From: an uncultured Clostridia bacterium
GTDB lineage: Bacteria > Bacillota > Clostridia > Christensenellales > Borkfalkiaceae
DNA: 64,000 nt
NCBI GenBank assembly: GCA_944336975.1
Contig: CALVLH010000001.1
Coordinates: 124,001 to 188,000, forward strand
Direction: 5' to 3'
In this document: piece by piece, positions 25,945 to 34,901 of the stretch
How positions within the stretch are numbered: the stretch's first letter is position 1
Layout: each line of letters begins with the position of its first letter
Translations under genes and position numbers: made by a program
The notes under the pieces: generated by a model
What the model was told of the DNA's origin: nothing
Seen by the model: the letters and a program-made list of their open reading frames with translations, nothing else
The model's database searches: none

Positions 25945-27252
25945 ATGGATCTGTTTGATTTTAATCAGAACGAAGAGCGCGCCAAGCCGCTTGCCGAGCG
26001 GATGCGCGCCAATACGTTGAAGGAATTTGTGGGGCAGGGACACATCGTTTCCGAAGGCTCCCTGCTTCGCCGCGCGATCTCCCTCGACCGCTTGGGGAGC
26101 TGTATCTTCTGGGGGCCTCCCGGGTGCGGGAAGACGACGCTCGCGAACATCATCGCCTCGCAGACCAACGGGGAGTTCATCAAGCTGAACGCCGTCAACG
26201 CGGGCGTCGCGGACGTCAAAAAGGCGGTGGAAAAGGCGCGCGACAACCTGAAAATGTACAACAAGCGCACCTATCTCATGCTGGACGAGTGCCACCGCTT
26301 CAACAAGACACAGTCCGATTCCCTTCTGCCCGCCATCGAGCAGGGGACGATTGTGTTCATCGGTTCGACGACGGAGAACCCGTACGCTTCCATGACGCCC
26401 GCGATCGTGTCGCGTTGCCGCGTGTTCGAGTTCAAGCGGCTCACTTCGGAAGAGATCGAAGGGGCGCTTCGCCGCGCCCTGACCGATAAGCGGAAGGGGC
26501 TGGGGCAGTACGACGCGGAAGTCTCCGACGAGGCGTTCCGCCATATCGCGCAGACGTCGGGCGGGGATCTGAGGACGGCGTATAACGCGCTCGAACTTGC
26601 GGTGCTCACCACGCCGCCGCAGGGAAACGGCAAGATCTCCGTTGCGCTCGCGGACGCGGAGCAGTCCATTCAGAAAAAGGCATTGTCCTATAACGAAGAC
26701 CTCTTTTACGACATTCTCTCCGCATTCTGCAAATCGTTGCGCGGGAGCGACGCGAATGCGGCGCTCTACTATGCGATGCGACTCATCGAGGGCGGTTGCG
26801 ATCCCATGCTCGTCGCGCGGCGGCTGATCGCGCATTCCGCAGAAGACGTTGGCATGGCGGACCCGCAGGCGCTCGTGATGGCGACCTCGGCGATGTATGC
26901 CTTCGAACATCTCGGCTATCCCGAAGGGCTCCTGCCGCTTTCCGAGGCGATCGTCTACGTCTGCGAGGCGGAAAAGAGCAACACCGTTTATCTCGCCATG
27001 CACGGCGCGAAAAAGGACGCGACGTCCGTGCGCGACGACGATATTCCGCCGTATCTCAAAGACAACACGTTCGGCAACGCGCAAACCAAGGCGCAGAGCG
27101 GGAAATATCTCTATCCGCACAATTTCGGCGGTTACGTCGAGCAGCAATATCTGCCCGATTCACTCAAAGACAGGGTGTATTATACGCCCTCCGAAAAGGG
27201 GTATGAAAAGACCGTGCGCGAGATCCGTCTCCGCAAGGGAAAGAAAAAGTAA
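25945..27252 (+). CDS. rarA: Replication-associated recombination ATPase RarA/MgsA
   Basis: A 435-residue AAA+ ATPase acting at stalled replication forks. It has GQGHIV near the N-terminus, Walker A GPPGCGKTTLA (about residues 55-65), Walker B LMLDECHRFNK, sensor-1 GSTTENP and the C-terminal tetramerisation region ending with YLPDSLKDRVYY. Standard length. A strong terminator follows at 27262. Confidence 0.95.
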   Translation: MDLFDFNQNEERAKPLAERMRANTLKEFVGQGHIVSEGSLLRRAISLDRLGSCIFWGPPGCGKTTLANIIASQTNGEFIKLNAVNAGVADVKKAVEKARDNLKMYNKRTYLMLDECHRFNKTQSDSLLPAIEQGTIVFIGSTTENPYASMTPAIVSRCRVFEFKRLTSEEIEGALRRALTDKRKGLGQYDAEVSDEAFRHIAQTSGGDLRTAYNALELAVLTTPPQGNGKISVALADAEQSIQKKALSYNEDLFYDILSAFCKSLRGSDANAALYYAMRLIEGGCDPMLVARRLIAHSAEDVGMADPQALVMATSAMYAFEHLGYPEGLLPLSEAIVYVCEAEKSNTVYLAMHGAKKDATSVRDDDIPPYLKDNTFGNAQTKAQSGKYLYPHNFGGYVEQQYLPDSLKDRVYYTPSEKGYEKTVREIRLRKGKKK

Positions 27253-27261
27253 CGAAAGAAG

Positions 27262-27300
27262 GGCGCGCCGCAGTTCGATAAACTGCGGCGCCGCCTTTTT
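27262..27300 (+). terminator. Terminator of rarA
   Basis: Ten-bp stem (27266-27275 with 27281-27290), five-base loop, then CCGCC and five T at 27296-27300. Confidence 0.85.
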
Positions 27301-27581
27301 GACGTTTCGGGCAGAAAAATATAGTTCTGAGAGGACGGGAAACGCCGCTTTCGATGTCGCTCCGATCAAAAAATTCAATAGGAAACTCCCGATAAAATCG
27401 ATTTTGTTATCGCCAAAGCGGTAATGAGCATTCTGCCGTTTGCGGGCGGATTCCGTGCGGGACGCTTCACCGCTCGGGAAGGAAGCTGCCCGAGCGGCGC
27501 GCGGCAAGGGGCCGGTGTTTTTTGCAAAAGAGCGATTTTTCTGTGGGAAGCGTATGCGCGAGCACAGATTTTCGAAAGCGC
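27301..27581. other. Intergenic stretch without a recognised gene
   Basis: About 280 bases of mixed composition between rarA and the zinc-ribbon gene. A 9-bp hairpin (CCGCTCGGG/CCCGAGCGG, roughly 27471-27498) is the only clear structure. Short open frames here have no ribosome binding site and look like chance. Confidence 0.4.
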
Positions 27582-27609
27582 AAAAAAAGAGGCGCGAGAG
27601 CGCCTCTTT
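27582..27609 (-). terminator. Terminator of the zinc-ribbon membrane protein gene
   Basis: On the minus strand a 10-bp stem (27609-27600 with 27595-27586), loop of four and a T-run formed by the complement of the seven A at 27582-27588. Confidence 0.85.
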
Positions 27610-27615
27610 CCCGTT

Positions 27616-27939
27616 TCAGATGCCGAGTCCTGCAAAAGCAAGTTGTTGTAACACGGGCAGGTAGATAAGCCAGCCGAGCACCATATTGGCGACGGAGATG
27701 ATGATCCCCGCGATGGAAAGACCTTTGCCCGTTCCCGTCTCTGCGGATTTCTTCAAGCCGATGATGCAGCAGATGAGACCGACGATAGCAATCAGGAATG
27801 AAAAGATAAATCCGACAACCGCAATGGTGTTGCTCTGTTTGGTCGTTTTCAAAGCATCCTCATTGACCAAAACGCCGCAGTGAGGGCAAACGACGGCGGC
27901 GTCGTCGAGCTCCTTCCCGCATTTTCTGCAATATTTCAT
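27616..27939 (-). CDS. Small zinc-ribbon membrane protein (DUF4190-like)
   Basis: A 107-residue protein: an N-terminal zinc ribbon (YCRKCGKELDD and CPHCG, four Cys) followed by two hydrophobic segments at about residues 38-62 and 75-100 with the glycine-rich GLSIAGIIISV between them. This is the common zinc-ribbon plus DUF4190 layout; function unknown. GGAGGAG ribosome binding site and a perfect promoter and terminator make it a well-delimited single-gene unit. Its base composition is more AT-rich than that of its neighbours. Confidence 0.82.
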   Translation of the reverse strand: MKYCRKCGKELDDAAVVCPHCGVLVNEDALKTTKQSNTIAVVGFIFSFLIAIVGLICCIIGLKKSAETGTGKGLSIAGIIISVANMVLGWLIYLPVLQQLAFAGLGI

Positions 27940-27971
27940 ATTCTCCTCCTTGATGCACAATGATTATATTC

Positions 27972-28000
27972 ATTATATCAACAATAAATGATTTTGTCAA
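27972..28000 (-). promoter_or_regulatory. Promoter of the zinc-ribbon membrane protein gene
   Basis: On the minus strand: TTGACA (28000-27995), 17-bp spacer, TATAAT (27977-27972), both consensus. Confidence 0.92.
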
Positions 28001-28060
28001 TGATAAGTGAGAAAATCGGCAAAACATTTACCGCGGAGCGGAAGCCGTTCCGTCGCGCGC

Positions 28061-28603
28061 TCATCTGACGAGCGTGAAGATCTCTTCGAGCGGTTTGCGC
28101 TTTTTTTCGCGCGTTTCGTAGCCCTCGGCGGGGTATCCGACGGCAACGACGTGCGGGATGCGCGTCTTGTCGTCGAGGGAGAGGATCTCGCGCAGTTTCT
28201 TTTCGTTTCTCCAGCCGAGGATGCACGTTCCGAGTCCCGCCGCGTCCGCCGCGAGCACGAGGTGCGCGGTCAGGATGCCGATGTCGTTGTGCATGAAATC
28301 AGTATTTTTGAAGCGGGAGCCGACCTTTGCGGACAAATTGCTTTTTCCCTCGACGACCGCGATGAACGCGGGCGCGTCGGAAGCGAATTTGTTCATGCCG
28401 AGGTCTTGTACGGCGGAGGCGATCGCTTTCGCCTTTTCGCCCGTTACGGCGATCATCACCCACGGCTGTGAATTGCACGCGGAAGGGGCGAGAGAGGCAA
28501 GACGGCAGATCTCGCGGAGCAGATCGTCCGAAACGGGCTCCGCGGAAAACGCGCGGCAGCTTTGGCGATGCAGGTATAATTGTTCGATTTGTTTCAGATC
28601 CAT
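28061..28603 (-). CDS. Nitroreductase family protein
   Basis: A 180-residue FMN-dependent oxidoreductase. The N-terminal YLHRQSCRAF (FMN phosphate-binding Arg cluster), APSACNSQPWVMIAV and the C-terminal GLGTCILGW and VAVGYPAEGYE are classic for the family. Expected to work as a homodimer using NAD(P)H; substrate unknown. AGGAG ribosome binding site. Last of a minus-strand trio after the phosphohexomutase and transketolase genes, separated by a hairpin terminator. Confidence 0.9.
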   Translation of the reverse strand: MDLKQIEQLYLHRQSCRAFSAEPVSDDLLREICRLASLAPSACNSQPWVMIAVTGEKAKAIASAVQDLGMNKFASDAPAFIAVVEGKSNLSAKVGSRFKNTDFMHNDIGILTAHLVLAADAAGLGTCILGWRNEKKLREILSLDDKTRIPHVVAVGYPAEGYETREKKRKPLEEIFTLVR

Positions 28604-28622
28604 AATCGTTCTCCTGTTGCAG

Positions 28623-28652
28623 AAAACGGGCGCGGCACTATGCCGCGCCCGT
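28623..28652 (-). terminator. Hairpin terminator between tkt and the nitroreductase gene
   Basis: Eleven-bp perfect GC-rich stem (28626-28636 with 28642-28652), five-base loop, short T-run on the minus strand. Probably partial, with read-through into the nitroreductase gene. Confidence 0.7.
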
Positions 28653-28675
28653 CTGCGTTTTTATCGTTCAGCCGA

Positions 28676-30676
28676 TCATTTCGCGAGGGATTTCTTCGCC
28701 TTTTCGACGACGTTTTCCACCGTGAAGCCGAACAGCTTGAAGAGCTTGCCCGCAGGGCCGCTCGCGCCGAACGTGGACATCCCGATGATCTCGCCCTTGT
28801 CGCCCGCATATTTGTACCAGCTGTAAGGGGAGCCCGCTTCCACGCAGACGCGCGCCTTGACCGCAGAGGGGATGACGCTCTCTTTGTATTCTTCGGACTG
28901 TTTTTCAAATTCCTCGATGCAGGGCATGGAGACGACGCGCGCCTTGATGCCTTCCTTTGCGAGTTCCGCTTTCGCGCCGACGCACTGTTCCACTTCCGAA
29001 CCGCTCGCGATGAGCAGGACGTCGGGCGTGCCTTCGCAGTCTTCGAGCACATAGCCGCCTTTGAGCGCGACGAGCCCGCTTGCCGCATACTGAGGCAGGT
29101 TCTGTCTGGTGAGCACGAGCGCGGTGGGCGCCGTTCCCGTCAGAGCGGAGATCCATGCCGCCGCCGTTTCTTTTCCGTCCGCGGGACGATAGACCTTCAT
29201 GTTGGGGATGGAGCGGAGCGCGATGAGCTGCTCGACGGGTTCATGCGTAGGTCCGTCTTCGCCGACGCCGATGGAGTCGTGCGTCAGGATATAGACGACG
29301 GGGATATTCATGAGCGCGGACAGACGGATCGCGTGCTTGCAGTAGTCGGAGAAGATGAAGAAGGTGGAGCAATAGCATTTGAGCCCGCCGTGGAGCTGCA
29401 TTCCGTTGGTGATCGCCGCCATCGCGTGTTCGCGGATGCCGAAGTGCATATTTCTGCCGCTCTTGTCCTGCGCGGAGAAGTCGCCATAGTGTACGGAGTC
29501 CGTATTCTTCATGTCGGAGAGGTTGGAAGGCGCAAGGTCAGCCGAACCGCCGATGAGGGAAGGAACGAGCGCGGCGATCTTGTTGAGCACGACCGCGGAG
29601 GTCTGCCTCGTCGCCATCGGTTTGTCGAACGCGAACAGGTCGTCTACCTTGCTGAGATCGACGATCTCGCCCGCCATCGCCGCTTTATACGCCTTTGCGA
29701 GTTCGGGGTACTGCTTCTCGTATTCCTCGAACATCTTCTTCCATGCGCGTTCCGCTTTCGCGCCACGCGCGCCCGCCTTCTTGGTGTGCGCGAACACTTC
29801 TCCGGGCACTTCGAACGCTTCCGCGCAAGGCCAGCCCAGTTTTTCCTTCGTCTTTTGCAGGTTTTCTACGCCGAGAGGGGAGCCGTGGCACTTATGGCTG
29901 CCTTCCAGCGGCGTGCCGTAACCGATCTTGGTCTTGCAGATGATGATCGAGGGTTTCTTCGTCTCTTTCTTCGCCTTTCTGATCGCCGCGGAGATCGCGT
30001 TCACGTCGTCGGGGGAAGCCACGAGGTCGACGCGCAGCACCTGCCAGTTCTGCGCCTTGAAGCGCATCGCCACATCTTCCTTGAAGGTGATGTCCGTATC
30101 GCCTTCGATGGTGATGTCGTTGTCGTCATAGAAGAGGATGAGCTTGCCCAACTCGTGCGTTCCCGCAAACGAGCACGCCTCGTAGGAAATGCCTTCTTCC
30201 AGGCACCCGTCGCCGCAGAGCGCATAGGTATAGTGATCGACCACGGGGAAACCGGGACGGTTGAATACCGCCGCGAGGTGCGCTTCCGCGACCGCCATGC
30301 CGACCGCGTTCGCGATGCCCTGCCCGAGCGGGCCCGTCGTCGTCTCGATGCCGACTGTGTGGCCGTATTCGGGATGTCCGGGCGTCTTGGAGCCGAGCTG
30401 ACGGAAGTTCATAAGGTCGTCTTTGGTCAGACCGAACCCGTACAGGTAAAGCAGGGAATAGTCGAGCATGGAGCCGTGTCCCGCGGAGAGGACGAAGCGG
30501 TCGCGGTCGTCCCACTTGGGATCTTTGTTGTTGAATTTCAGGAAATTCTGATAGAGGGTATAGGCGATCGGCGCGCTTCCGAGAGGAAGACCGGGGTGAC
30601 CCGAGTTCGCCTTCTGGATGGCTTCTGCCGAGAGAATACGGATTGCGTTGATGGTGAGTTGTTTCATCTTGTTCAC
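28676..30676 (-). CDS. tkt: Transketolase
   Basis: Thiamine-diphosphate enzyme of the non-oxidative pentose phosphate pathway; it also supplies erythrose-4-phosphate for aroF. The 666-residue protein has LSAGHGSMLDYSLLY, GPLGQGIANAVGMA, the ThDP-binding GDGCLEEGISYEA...DDN, the catalytic Glu in FGIREHAMAAITNG and the C-terminal domain with VCVEAGSPYSWYKYA. AAGGAGTG ribosome binding site; ten bases after the phosphohexomutase stop. Confidence 0.96.
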   Translation of the reverse strand: MNKMKQLTINAIRILSAEAIQKANSGHPGLPLGSAPIAYTLYQNFLKFNNKDPKWDDRDRFVLSAGHGSMLDYSLLYLYGFGLTKDDLMNFRQLGSKTPGHPEYGHTVGIETTTGPLGQGIANAVGMAVAEAHLAAVFNRPGFPVVDHYTYALCGDGCLEEGISYEACSFAGTHELGKLILFYDDNDITIEGDTDITFKEDVAMRFKAQNWQVLRVDLVASPDDVNAISAAIRKAKKETKKPSIIICKTKIGYGTPLEGSHKCHGSPLGVENLQKTKEKLGWPCAEAFEVPGEVFAHTKKAGARGAKAERAWKKMFEEYEKQYPELAKAYKAAMAGEIVDLSKVDDLFAFDKPMATRQTSAVVLNKIAALVPSLIGGSADLAPSNLSDMKNTDSVHYGDFSAQDKSGRNMHFGIREHAMAAITNGMQLHGGLKCYCSTFFIFSDYCKHAIRLSALMNIPVVYILTHDSIGVGEDGPTHEPVEQLIALRSIPNMKVYRPADGKETAAAWISALTGTAPTALVLTRQNLPQYAASGLVALKGGYVLEDCEGTPDVLLIASGSEVEQCVGAKAELAKEGIKARVVSMPCIEEFEKQSEEYKESVIPSAVKARVCVEAGSPYSWYKYAGDKGEIIGMSTFGASGPAGKLFKLFGFTVENVVEKAKKSLAK

Positions 30677-30686
30677 TCCTTATGAT

Positions 30687-32192
30687 TTATAAATATTTTT
30701 TCAGATTTTCGGTATTCAGGAAGGGGTACCCTTTCAGAATCTCATAAAGCTGCGCGATGATGACCTTGTTTCCTCCCGCGCGGTTGCTCTCTACGTTGAT
30801 GGGCATGATGGGTTCGTGCAGGCTCATGCGGACGAGCGCCCAGCCGTCGCCGTGCTCCTTGTCGAAATTGACGCGGATGCCTTCATAGTTGTCGGGCGCG
30901 GGCGAGAGATAATCCTTCTCGTCGGCGAGCTTTTTCACGTCCTCGATCACGCCGCCGCCGAGCGTTTTGAAATCGCATCCGGGCGTGAAGGTGAGGCGGA
31001 TCTCCGCCGCTTCCGCAGGTGCGGGCAGGTCGGCGATGAGGTCGAGCAGGTTTTTGCCCTGTTTCGCGCATTTCGCGAGCGAGATGAGGATGCGCGTCAC
31101 GAGATACGCGCCGTCGTCGAGGAAATAATTCTCTTTGAGCGCCGCGTGTCCGCTCGTCTCGATGGCGAGAGGGGAATATTTCCCTTCGGCGTTGAGGCGC
31201 TTGCTCTCGTTGATGACGTTCTTATATCCGCGCTTGAAGCGGTGATGCACGCCGCCGTGCGCCTTGATGAAACTTGCCAGCCCGTCGCTCGTGACCGAGT
31301 CGGTGACGATATACGCGCCTTTCTGCTCTTCGAGCAGGATCGCCGAGATGAGCGCGATCAGGCTGTTGCGGTTGATCTCCGTTCCGTCGGGCGAAACGGC
31401 GCCCGCTCTGTCCACGTCCGTATCGAAGATGATGCCGAAGTCGGCATGATTTTCCTTGACCGCCGCGCAGACGGACTGCATCGCCGCTTCGTTCTCGGGA
31501 TTGGGGATGTGGTTGGGGAAGGAGCCGTCCGGTTCGAGGAACTGCGAGCCCGTCGTATCGGCGCCCAGCGGCTTGAGCACGAGGTCGACGTAAAAGCCGC
31601 CCGCGCCGTTGCCCGCATCCACGAGGATGCGCTTGCCCGAAAGGGGCTTGTCCTCGCCGCACGCCTTTCTTACTTTCTCCACGAGATCCGCGGAGTATTT
31701 TTCGATATAACTCTTTTTCACCGTCGTCCCGCTGCCCGAAGGGAATTCGCCCTTCGCGGCGATGGTCAGGATCTGTGTGATGTCGCCGCCTTCCAGCCCG
31801 CCTTCCTTCACGAAGAACTTGAGTCCGTTCTTCTGGAAGGGGAGGTGGCTCGCCGTGATCATCACGGAAGCGTCCGCGCCGAACCCGTCCTGCAAGAGCA
31901 TGAACATGGAAGGCGTGGAGGAAAGTCCCGTTAAAATGACGTTGCCGCCGCAGGAAGCGATCCCTTGCGCGACCAGCGAAGAGATGCGGTCAGCGGAAAG
32001 GCGGGAATCGTGTCCGACCGCGATGGTGGGTGCGGCGACGCCCGTGCGCTTTGCCGCCCACACGCAGAATGCCTTCGCGATGGCGGTCACGACCTCGTCC
32101 GTGAGCGTGACGGGATCGTTTTCCACGCCGGCGATCGCCGTGCCGCGGACGTCCGTCCCGTTTTTGAGTTTCAGCCAATCTTGTTCTGTCAT
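30687..32192 (-). CDS. Phosphoglucomutase/phosphomannomutase family
   Basis: A 501-residue alpha-D-phosphohexomutase, interconverting hexose 1- and 6-phosphates. Motifs in order: GHDSRLS (residues 60-66), the phosphoserine loop TASHLPFQKNG (usual TASHNP), the metal loop DTDVDRAG, the sugar-binding ETSGHAALKEN (usual GEXSGH) and a C-terminal phosphate-binding region. The Leu in TASHLP is typical of the long CpsG-like clade. Glucose versus mannose preference cannot be read from the sequence. First gene of the minus-strand tkt operon. Confidence 0.92.
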   Translation of the reverse strand: MTEQDWLKLKNGTDVRGTAIAGVENDPVTLTDEVVTAIAKAFCVWAAKRTGVAAPTIAVGHDSRLSADRISSLVAQGIASCGGNVILTGLSSTPSMFMLLQDGFGADASVMITASHLPFQKNGLKFFVKEGGLEGGDITQILTIAAKGEFPSGSGTTVKKSYIEKYSADLVEKVRKACGEDKPLSGKRILVDAGNGAGGFYVDLVLKPLGADTTGSQFLEPDGSFPNHIPNPENEAAMQSVCAAVKENHADFGIIFDTDVDRAGAVSPDGTEINRNSLIALISAILLEEQKGAYIVTDSVTSDGLASFIKAHGGVHHRFKRGYKNVINESKRLNAEGKYSPLAIETSGHAALKENYFLDDGAYLVTRILISLAKCAKQGKNLLDLIADLPAPAEAAEIRLTFTPGCDFKTLGGGVIEDVKKLADEKDYLSPAPDNYEGIRVNFDKEHGDGWALVRMSLHEPIMPINVESNRAGGNKVIIAQLYEILKGYPFLNTENLKKYL

Positions 32193-32248
32193 AGTCCCCC
32201 CTGAAAAATGTAAGCAAATGCGCTTCTCATTTTATCCATATTGACAAT

Positions 32249-32277
32249 ATTATACTAACAAATGACTGATTTTTCAA
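32249..32277 (-). promoter_or_regulatory. Promoter of the phosphohexomutase-tkt operon
   Basis: On the minus strand: TTGAAA (32277-32272), 17-bp spacer, TATAAT (32254-32249). Leader of about 50 bases with GGGGGG near the ATG as ribosome binding site. Confidence 0.88.
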
Positions 32278-32328
32278 GGGCTTTTCCAAAAAAAATATGC
32301 AAAAATAAAGAAAATTCCGCGCGGCGCC

Positions 32329-32357
32329 TTGCGGCGCGGTTTTAAATGTGGTATAAT
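32329..32357 (+). promoter_or_regulatory. Promoter of the degV gene
   Basis: TTGCGG (32329-32334), 17-bp spacer, TATAAT (32352-32357) with an extended -10 TGG in front. Confidence 0.8.
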
Positions 32358-32381
32358 GCAGGTATTGGAGAGTACAAAAAT

Positions 32382-33275
32382 ATGGATAAATTCACTTTAT
32401 CGACGGACTCCACCTGCGATCTGTACCGCGATTTTATCGAGGAAAACGGAATACGCTTGGTTTCTCTGACCTTTACGGTCGAGAAAAACGGAGTGCTGGA
32501 AGACAGAAAAGACGCGTTTACTTCGTATGATCAGTATCTCGCGTTTTACGACGAGCTTCGCGCGGGCGCGCTTTCCCGCACGTCCATGCTCAACTACGAA
32601 GCGCATTACGAGCATTTTCGCAAAATGGCGGAAGAGGGGGCGGAGGACGTCCTTCATTTCACCATTTCCAGCGGACTTTCTCCCACCAAAACGGTCGCCG
32701 CGAAGGCGGCGGCGGACGTGAAGAAGGATTTTCCTCGCTTCAACGTGCTCGTCGTCGATCCGCTGACCGCGACGGTCGGACAGGGGATGCTGGTGCGGAT
32801 CGCGCTCGAACAGCGCAACGCGGGAAAGACGGCGCAGGAAGCGTACGATTACGTCAACGGTCTGCGCCTCAACATCCAGCACTATATCGTGGCGGACGAT
32901 CTCAATTATCTCAAACGGGGCGGGCGTCTGTCCGCGCTTTCCGCGGCGATCGGGGGGATGCTGAACGTCAAACCCATCATCTCTTTCGACAACGAAGGCA
33001 AGCTCTTCGTCATCGACAAGGTGCGCGGCGTCAAAAAGGCGATCTCCTATATCAAAGGAAAGATGGCGAAAAATCCGCCGAGCGCGGAACAAAAAGTCTG
33101 CATCGTACATACGGGCAACGAAGAGGCGGCGGAAGAACTCGCGCAGTTCGTTCGCGAGACGTTCTCCTTCGAGCCCTCTGTGACGATCATGGGGCCGGTC
33201 ATCGGTTCGCACGTCGGTCCCGACGCGTTTGCCGTGGGCTATCTGTCCTCGGTCGGGCGCAACGCCGATCGTTGA
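32382..33275 (+). CDS. DegV family fatty-acid-binding protein
   Basis: A 297-residue DegV protein. The N-terminal TLSTDSTCDL and the central TISSGLSPTKT, VVDPLTATVGQGML and LNYLKRGGRLS are diagnostic. Family members bind a fatty acid and feed exogenous fatty acids to a kinase (FakA), which is not in the window. GGAGAG ribosome binding site. There is no terminator between it and the cobalamin riboswitch that begins about 15 bases after its stop. Confidence 0.92.
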   Translation: MDKFTLSTDSTCDLYRDFIEENGIRLVSLTFTVEKNGVLEDRKDAFTSYDQYLAFYDELRAGALSRTSMLNYEAHYEHFRKMAEEGAEDVLHFTISSGLSPTKTVAAKAAADVKKDFPRFNVLVVDPLTATVGQGMLVRIALEQRNAGKTAQEAYDYVNGLRLNIQHYIVADDLNYLKRGGRLSALSAAIGGMLNVKPIISFDNEGKLFVIDKVRGVKKAISYIKGKMAKNPPSAEQKVCIVHTGNEEAAEELAQFVRETFSFEPSVTIMGPVIGSHVGPDAFAVGYLSSVGRNADR

Positions 33276-33289
33276 TCGAACGTAACAAC

Positions 33290-33460
33290 TTCATACCGAC
33301 GAAGGTACCCTTGCCGCGGCAAGGGTTCAATAGGGAAGAGAGCCGATTGCTCCACAGCCCCCGCTACTGTCCGGTCGCGGCGTCCTTTCACTGTGAAAAC
33401 GGGAAGGAAGGACGCGGATACGCGCCGTTTTAAGTCAGGAGACCTGCCTTCGTCGGCGAT
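33290..33460 (+). promoter_or_regulatory. Cobalamin riboswitch
   Basis: A class-I type B12-sensing RNA. The closing stem P1 is ten perfect pairs (33296-33305 with 33447-33456). Conserved blocks are present in order: TTCAATAGGGAA, CCACAGCCCCCGCTACTGT, TCACTGTGAA with GGGAAGG, and the B12 box AAGTCAGGAGACCTGCC (33431-33447). No clear promoter is visible between degV and the riboswitch, so it may be transcribed from the degV promoter. It is followed by an intrinsic terminator before the DUF4430 gene, the usual off-switch layout. Confidence 0.93.
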
Positions 33461-33532
33461 TGCTTTGCTTTTTCGGGTCGGAGAAAGAAAGGCGTGGAAA
33501 AAATGAGAGGATGTCCGGATCCTCCTGTTTTG

Positions 33533-33575
33533 GCGCGCACTTTCGGCTCCTACACGAAAGGCGCGCATTTTTTAT
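33533..33575 (+). terminator. Intrinsic terminator serving as riboswitch expression platform
   Basis: Stem of 12 pairs with one bulged A (33533-33545 with 33555-33566), nine-base loop, then ATTTTTTATTT. A separate 6-bp hairpin lies at 33507-33524. Located between the riboswitch and the DUF4430 ATG. Confidence 0.85.
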
Positions 33576-33620
33576 TTGTCGTTTCCCGCCATCAGGCGGC
33601 ATAAACGTAGGAGGTTTTTT

Positions 33621-34073
33621 ATGAAACGAAGAAAAATGGCTGCGGCGCTTGCCGCCGCGGCGGTGCTCGCGCTGGGATGTGCGATGTTCGCCGCCTGCGA
33701 AGAGGCGTCTTCCGTCGAGGGCGTGAAGCTCGTCGAAAGTACATCCGAATGCGTCGTCATCGAGGCGACGGAGACGGACGGAAGTCTTTACGACGCGATG
33801 GTATCGCTCAAAGAGGAGGAACTCATTTCCTTTGAAGGCTCCATGGGCGATTACGGGTTCTTTATCGAGTCCGTCAACGGCACCGTCGCGGGCGAAGGAC
33901 AGTTCTGGGCGCTCTATACCTCGCTCGGCGACTATGAGGGCGTATCCTATTCCACGTCGGAATACGGAACGTACGAATACAAGGGGACGCAGTACGCTTC
34001 CGCCAATTACGGTTGCGAAGGGCTTCCTCTCGTGAGCGGGAACACCTATATCATCGCGCTTTCGGCATACTGA
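33621..34073 (+). CDS. DUF4430 (transcobalamin C-terminal-like) lipoprotein, putative corrinoid-binding
   Basis: A 150-residue exported protein. Residues 1-26 form a lipoprotein signal: basic start, Ala/Leu-rich core and Cys in MFAAC at position 26 (Cys20 is an alternative). The rest matches the DUF4430 fold, related to the C-terminal domain of intrinsic factor and transcobalamin: DGSLYDAMVSL, GDYGFFIESVNG, FWALYTS and LPLVSGNTYIIAL. The upstream cobalamin riboswitch and the downstream ECF S-component point to surface capture of a corrinoid. Strong AGGAGG ribosome binding site. Confidence 0.85.
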   Translation: MKRRKMAAALAAAAVLALGCAMFAACEEASSVEGVKLVESTSECVVIEATETDGSLYDAMVSLKEEELISFEGSMGDYGFFIESVNGTVAGEGQFWALYTSLGDYEGVSYSTSEYGTYEYKGTQYASANYGCEGLPLVSGNTYIIALSAY

Positions 34074-34074
34074 T

Positions 34075-34860
34075 ATGACGGGGCGGAAGGGGAACGCGCA
34101 CGTCCGCGACATCGCGGTGTGCGCCATGATGGCGGCATTTCTCATTGCCGTGCAATATGCTCTGGGATACGTTCCGGGAGTGGAACTCGTGACCGTTCTG
34201 CTCCTGACCTTTTCCTATTGCTTCGGTGCGGCGATGGGCATGACTGCCGCCACCGCGTTTTCCCTGCTCCGATGCCTGCTTTGGGGCTTCGAACCCAAAG
34301 TGATCGTGCTCTATCTCGTCTATTTCAACCTGTTCGCCTTTGCCTTCGGAATGCTCGGCAGGCGCGCGGGGAAGCCCGTCGCCGCGTGGATTGTCCCCGT
34401 GATCATCGCCGCCATGGCGGGCTTCTGCGCCTATTTTGCCGTCGCGGGCGTGAAGGTGAGCGTGCTCTATCAGGAGAACCTGCGCGTCATGCTGTGGGTG
34501 CTGTTTTCCGTGTTTTCGGCGCTGTTTGTCTTTTATATCGCGTTGTTGTTCGTCAGAACGAAACGCGGCGGGACGGGCAGAGAGATCGCGGCCGTCACCG
34601 CGACGGCGTGTCTTTTTACCGTCTGTTTCACGCTCTTCGACGACGTTCTGACGCCGCTGTGGTATGCGTTCACTCCCGAAGCGGCGATCGCTTACTTTTA
34701 TACGGGCTTTCTTGCGATGATCCCGCAGACCATCTGCACGGCGTTCAGCGTCTTTTTGCTCTTTTATCCGCTCACGCGGCTGTTTTTCCGCATAAGAGGC
34801 GAAAAACCGCCCCGAAGCGGGGAAACGGAGGGCGAAAATTTTGCGATGCCGACAAAATAG
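34075..34860 (+). CDS. ECF transporter S-component, predicted corrinoid-specific
   Basis: A 261-residue integral membrane protein with about six hydrophobic helices, starting with VRDIAVCAMMAAFLIAVQYALG, a typical ECF S-component first helix with the Ala motif for coupling to EcfT. No ATPase or T-component gene is adjacent, so it should use the shared ECF module encoded elsewhere. Its start is one base after the DUF4430 stop, in the same riboswitch-controlled unit, making cobalamin or a precursor the likely substrate. A terminator at 34887 ends the unit. Confidence 0.82.
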   Translation: MTGRKGNAHVRDIAVCAMMAAFLIAVQYALGYVPGVELVTVLLLTFSYCFGAAMGMTAATAFSLLRCLLWGFEPKVIVLYLVYFNLFAFAFGMLGRRAGKPVAAWIVPVIIAAMAGFCAYFAVAGVKVSVLYQENLRVMLWVLFSVFSALFVFYIALLFVRTKRGGTGREIAAVTATACLFTVCFTLFDDVLTPLWYAFTPEAAIAYFYTGFLAMIPQTICTAFSVFLLFYPLTRLFFRIRGEKPPRSGETEGENFAMPTK

Positions 34861-34872
34861 CGATGCAAACAA

Positions 34873-34901
34873 TGGACGAAAACAAAAAGATATGGTATAA
34901 T
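34873..34901 (+). promoter_or_regulatory. Promoter of proS, with its -10 in the loop of the upstream terminator
   Basis: TGGACG (34873-34878), 17-bp spacer, TATAAT (34896-34901). The -10 is in the eight-base loop of the hairpin at 34887-34912. A transcript starting near 34908 contains only part of the 3' arm and so escapes the terminator. Confidence 0.65.

Noticed and set aside
25363-27147. 594-residue minus-strand frame opposite the second patatin and rarA
   Set aside because: Antisense to two convincing genes, no start signals and no family.
28580-30685. 701-residue open frame on the plus strand opposite transketolase
   Set aside because: It is a shadow of tkt; transketolase motifs are complete on the minus strand and the plus frame has no ribosome binding site or domain.
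33276-33295. A separate promoter for the cobalamin riboswitch (TTGATC near 33272)
   Set aside because: No -10 at a proper distance; read-through from degV is as likely.
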